A stretch of 61,453 nt of DNA, from assembly GCF_019038435.1 (NCBI RefSeq), contig NZ_JAGPOX010000044.1:1-61453 (forward strand), in the 5' to 3' direction. Positions 58,908-61,453 of the stretch are shown here, piece by piece (position 1 is the first letter of the stretch; each line of letters starts with the position of its first letter). Both the position numbers and the translations under genes were made by a program. Source of the DNA: Nocardia alni (lineage in GTDB: Bacteria; Actinomycetota; Actinomycetes; Mycobacteriales; Mycobacteriaceae). The notes beneath the pieces were generated by a model that had not been told where the DNA came from, did no database searches, and worked only from the letters and a program-made list of their open reading frames with translations.

Positions 58908-59387
58908 TCACTGTCCCGCTGCGCGGCGCCGCCTCTCCCGCACGGGCGCACCCAGCGGCCGCGCGGAGGTATCGGTGCGAGCGATCAGATCTGTCCAGTC
59001 GTCGGCCAGCGCGGCGAGTTGGAACCATGCCGCGTGTACGCGCTCATCCGAGGAGTCCGCACCCCGCAGCAACCATCCGGCGCGCACCTGCGCGGCGGCC
59101 ATACCGTCCACGGACGCGCCCAGCGAGCGTGGGTACGGACGGGGGGTGGACATGTGCGCGCCGACCCAGTTGTCGATTTGGACGACGAGTTCGGCGCGGC
59201 GGCAGTCGATTTCGGCGGTGCGTAGCGGGAACTCGCGCCGGGCCAGATGAAGTTCGGCCAGTTCGCGACCCCACCGCGTGACCGGATGGGCGTCGGGTTC
59301 GGCGCCGACGTGCCCACAGAACGCCGCGAGCAGTTCATGCCAGTCCGGGAGCTTGGCGCCCAGACCACCGGGTTGCGGTACGGACAT
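58908..59387 (-). CDS. DUF4254 family protein
   Basis: 159 residues from the ATG at 59387 with GGAGGT upstream. Helical protein: LPDWHELLAAFCGHVGAEPDAHPVTRWGRELAELHLARREFPLRTAEIDCRRAELVVQIDNWVGAHMSTPRPYP. The RTAEIDxRRxxLVxxID signature is typical of DUF4254, found in nocardiae. Ends with a basic tail. No function known. Confidence 0.8.
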   Translation of the reverse strand: MSVPQPGGLGAKLPDWHELLAAFCGHVGAEPDAHPVTRWGRELAELHLARREFPLRTAEIDCRRAELVVQIDNWVGAHMSTPRPYPRSLGASVDGMAAAQVRAGWLLRGADSSDERVHAAWFQLAALADDWTDLIARTDTSARPLGAPVRERRRRAAGQ

Positions 59388-59738
59388 CGGGATGTACCTC
59401 CCAGGGCCGGGGCGAGCGGTGACGCGACCCGGCAAGACCGCCCGGACCCCGTCACCGCCGCCCTTCGATACGTACGCACTCGACGCCGCACACGCGGGCA
59501 CCGGACCGCGAGCCCGGTGCGGCAAGGGCGGGCCGCACCGGATCCAGCACGCCGCAATCTCTGTGAAGGGGACAGCTCCTGCGGCGCCGAGTGCACTTCC
59601 AGGATGCTCGCATCTTCCGGCCCTCCCACTGCCCTTCCGGTGGCCCTCCGGTGACTCCCAAGGGGGTGGCCGTCGATGCGGTACGCCGTTAATCTGATGA
59701 GGCTCGGGGGGGCGGACGGGTGAAGGGTGTGTTTCGGC
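59388..59738. other. Intergenic region before espG, no gene seen
   Basis: About 350 bases between divergent genes. Reading frames are present but low in plausibility. Runs of G at 59651-59655 and 59704-59711 are noticeable. No clear palindrome or RNA structure was recognised. Confidence 0.35.
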
Positions 59739-60443
59739 GTGAGTTGGTCTTTCACACCGGACGAGTTCGCGCACATCTGGCGAGAGACCAAACTGGATCG
59801 TCATCCGTTCCCGATTCGCATTCTGGAGAGTCCGCGGACCGAGGCCGACGCCGCCGCGCTCGCCCGAACCATGCAGACGGCCCTGCCGCTGGGCGACGAC
59901 CCGGATCTGTCCGCGTGCCTGCGCATCCTGGCCCACCCGCACACCCGGGTGGTGGCCATCGGCGGCGCGCACATCCCCGGATCCGAGATCCGGGTGCTGG
60001 GGGCCACGGTCTACGACCACGCCGTGCTCGCCGTGCAGGATTCCGGGCCGTCACCGGATTTCGGTGGGCACGTGCATATTTCGATCGGGCACAGCGCCAA
60101 GCTCGGGGCCCGCATCGCCGCGCTGCTGCCCGACACCCCGGCCGGACGAGAGCCCGCCCGGTTCGCGAATACGGACGCGGTACGCGACGAGGAGACCGTG
60201 ATAGCCGCGGATCCGGTGGCCCCGCGCATCCGCCGGCTACTGCTCAAGCCGCACACCGCCGAGGGACATATTCGCATCGAACCGCGCCTGGACCGCGACA
60301 AACCGCCAGGACCGATCTACTACACCTGGTTCGATGTCGCCGGGGACGGCCGGTATCTGGTCCGCGCGGGCGATCAGGTGCACCTGGCGCCCGCGACGAC
60401 CCAGCAAATCGGAGCGCACCTGCAAAAACGCATCCCACAGTGA
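59739..60443 (+). CDS. espG: ESX secretion-associated chaperone EspG family protein
   Basis: 234 residues from the GTG at 59739; a GTG at 59727 would add four. N-terminal WSFTPDEFAHIWRETKLDRHPFPIRIL and central VVAIGGAHIPGSEIRVLGATVYDHAVLAVQDSG with C-terminal YYTWFDVAGDGRYLVRAGDQVHLAPAT match EspG. In mycobacteria EspG binds PE-PPE dimers in the cytosol and keeps them soluble for type VII secretion. The next two genes encode a YxxxD protein and a WxG protein, exactly the partners expected. EspG-like genes also occur in non-mycobacterial mycolata. Confidence 0.82.
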   Translation: MSWSFTPDEFAHIWRETKLDRHPFPIRILESPRTEADAAALARTMQTALPLGDDPDLSACLRILAHPHTRVVAIGGAHIPGSEIRVLGATVYDHAVLAVQDSGPSPDFGGHVHISIGHSAKLGARIAALLPDTPAGREPARFANTDAVRDEETVIAADPVAPRIRRLLLKPHTAEGHIRIEPRLDRDKPPGPIYYTWFDVAGDGRYLVRAGDQVHLAPATTQQIGAHLQKRIPQ

Positions 60444-60528
60444 CCGTAGCGATGCATTCTTCTGACTATCCATGTCGGACGGCCCCGATAGGCTGGGCAG
60501 GACCGACCGATCCCCGAGGGGGTGTGCT

Positions 60529-60903
60529 TTGACGATCGAAACCAACCAAGCCGATATCGCAAGATTTCTGCAGGCGGCGCACGGCGACACGGTACGTTTC
60601 GACCCCGACGCGGCCCGTCGTTGTGCCGCGCAGTACAACGAACAGGCCGATCGGCTGCACACCCTGCAGCAACAGCTCGAGTCCGTGTCACAGCTGCACG
60701 GTTTCGGCGGGTTCTTCTCCGCGCAGCAGCTGCAGGCCGGTTTCGCCCGCAAGGCCCGCGACGCCGCCGCACAGCTGGACCAGTACATCGCCGCCTCGCA
60801 CCGGCTCGCCGAGGCGTTCCTGGTCAGCGCGGGCCTCTACGACGAGGCCGACGCCGAGCACGCCGCCGCCCTGCGTGCCCTCGAGTCGAGGCTGTCGCGA
60901 TGA
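60529..60903 (+). CDS. Helical type VII secretion-type protein with YxxxD motif
   Basis: 124 residues from a TTG at 60529, six bases after GAGGGGG. Almost entirely helical: DPDAARRCAAQYNEQADRLHTLQQQLESVSQLHGFGGFFSAQQLQAGFARKARDAAAQLDQYIAASHRLAEAFLVSAGLYDEADAEHAA. The two long helices are joined at about residue 58-62 (FGGFF). Near the C-terminus YDEAD fits the YxxxD/E secretion signal of ESX substrates. No canonical WxG is present; the turn reads FGGFF. It is coupled to the next gene (ATGA, 60900-60903). Confidence 0.7.
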   Translation: MTIETNQADIARFLQAAHGDTVRFDPDAARRCAAQYNEQADRLHTLQQQLESVSQLHGFGGFFSAQQLQAGFARKARDAAAQLDQYIAASHRLAEAFLVSAGLYDEADAEHAAALRALESRLSR

Positions 60904-61453
60904 ACGGCCGGCCCCAGCGCCGCACCGATCCCGAATACATCAGTGCGATGGAACATTTCGAGTCGATGCCGCACGAAAAGATCTACGCCGAGACCCAGAG
61001 CATCGACGCCGCGGAGATCCTGCACGCGTCGTCGGTCTGGCTGGACGCGGCCGCCACCCTCACCACGACGGTGCCGATCGCCCGCGGCACCGCCGACCAG
61101 GTGATGAACTCCGTGGGCTGGGAGGGCCCCGCCGCCGATGCCGCCTACGCCAGCACCCGCGCCTTCGACGCCGCGGTCGACGAACTCGCCGAGGTCCTGG
61201 CCGAGGTAGGCACACGCCTGGGCGCGGTAGCCGCCGCTGCGGAGGCGGTCAAACTGGCCGTCCCCCCACCCGGCAACTCCGGCCCGATCGCCGCCGTGGC
61301 CCGCCTCCTGGAGACCTCCCACGTCATCGATGCCCAACAGGCCCGTGAGGCCTTGCGCCAAGAGGCCGTCATGGCCATGAACATGATCTACAAACCGGCC
61401 TACACGACCGCGGGCACCGGAGTCACCGCCCTCCCCGAGCCCCTGTCCCACCC
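60900..61453 (+). CDS. WxG-type (PPE-like) helical protein, cut by window end
   Basis: At least 184 residues; the reading frame runs off the right edge. The N-terminal half is helical with a turn VGWEGPAADAAYASTRAFDAAVDELAEVLAEVG, where WEG is the WxG turn of ESX partners. IYAETQSIDAAEILHASSVWLDAAATL precedes it. Further helices follow (AVARLLETSHVIDAQQAREAL). It resembles PPE/WXG-like partners of YxxxD proteins. The C-terminal domain is not visible. Starts at the ATG overlapping the previous stop. Confidence 0.68.
   Translation, partial: MNGRPQRRTDPEYISAMEHFESMPHEKIYAETQSIDAAEILHASSVWLDAAATLTTTVPIARGTADQVMNSVGWEGPAADAAYASTRAFDAAVDELAEVLAEVGTRLGAVAAAAEAVKLAVPPPGNSGPIAAVARLLETSHVIDAQQAREALRQEAVMAMNMIYKPAYTTAGTGVTALPEPLSH

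Noticed and set aside
1..61453. CRISPR arrays, tRNA or rRNA genes, intact insertion sequences, phage genes
   Set aside because: No regularly spaced repeats, no cloverleaf-like stretch, and no transposase or integrase with complete catalytic motifs were recognised. tRNA detection by eye is not exhaustive.

Overview
The window is GC-rich, densely coded actinobacterial DNA, most likely from Nocardia or a close mycolic-acid-containing relative. The main evidence is a backbone on the minus strand that follows the known Mycobacterium tuberculosis order comEA-like / degV / octT / gpgP / rsfS / nadD / (Rv2425c-like VWA) / (Rv2426c-like MoxR) / proA. A type VII (ESX) secretion-type EspG with paired helical substrates at the right edge, an F420/LLM-type oxidoreductase, a DUF4254 protein and FadD-type ligases also fit. 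No rRNA, tRNA, CRISPR array, intact insertion sequence or prophage was recognised.

Layout. 1-581: no convincing gene. 582-2015: ComEA with a very long acidic N-terminal region. 2235-7704: an insertion into the conserved block carrying a MarR regulator with its own palindromic operator, then a PucR regulator divergent from gabT-gabD (GABA to succinate). 7707-14265: a tightly packed minus-strand transcription unit reading TPR protein, 57-residue membrane peptide, nadD, rsfS, gpgP, octT, degV. The octT product carries an unusual N-terminal extension with a duplicated 23-residue motif. 14317-16634: MoxR ATPase plus VWA protein. 16635-18560: an AT-richer patch with an orphan protein, a strong hairpin, an Rpn-like remnant and a MarR gene with two tandem operators, followed by a quinone oxidoreductase-like gene and proA.

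21013-28968 holds an ArsR gene coupled to a serine/threonine dehydratase that contains an in-frame repetitive insertion, a GntR/FCD regulator coupled to an MFS exporter, an extradiol dioxygenase / Cys-rich small protein / flavin reductase group under an IclR-type regulator, a PadR regulator and a methyltransferase. 29115-37660 holds an F420-type LLM oxidoreductase, a large LuxR-type ATPase regulator, DinB-like and GH172 (DUF2961) proteins, an AraC/DJ-1 regulator divergent from a DHA2 drug exporter, and a thioredoxin.

37803-45238 is a sugar-uptake operon: LacI operator, lipoprotein binding protein, two permeases, GH31 alpha-xylosidase, LacI regulator, with a convergent GH43-like protein. It probably imports and trims xylose-containing oligosaccharides using a shared ATPase encoded elsewhere. 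45872-50878 is a five-gene plus-strand catabolic group (acyl-CoA ligase, LLM oxidoreductase, SDR, HSL-type esterase, VOC protein). 51508-58152 carries an alpha/beta hydrolase, an AbiEi/DUF559-like protein, a RecQ helicase fused to a phosphoribosyltransferase-like tail, a LigD-type primase-polymerase and a 2-hydroxyacid dehydrogenase. 58160-61453 ends with a PPOX-type flavin protein, DUF4254, and the EspG / YxxxD protein / WxG protein group, the last cut by the window edge.

Ten transcriptional regulators in about 61 kb, several with clear palindromes beside them, make this a strongly regulated accessory-metabolism segment built into a conserved chromosomal backbone. Coordinates and start choices rest on reading the sequence alone. 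Functional names are family-level unless stated.
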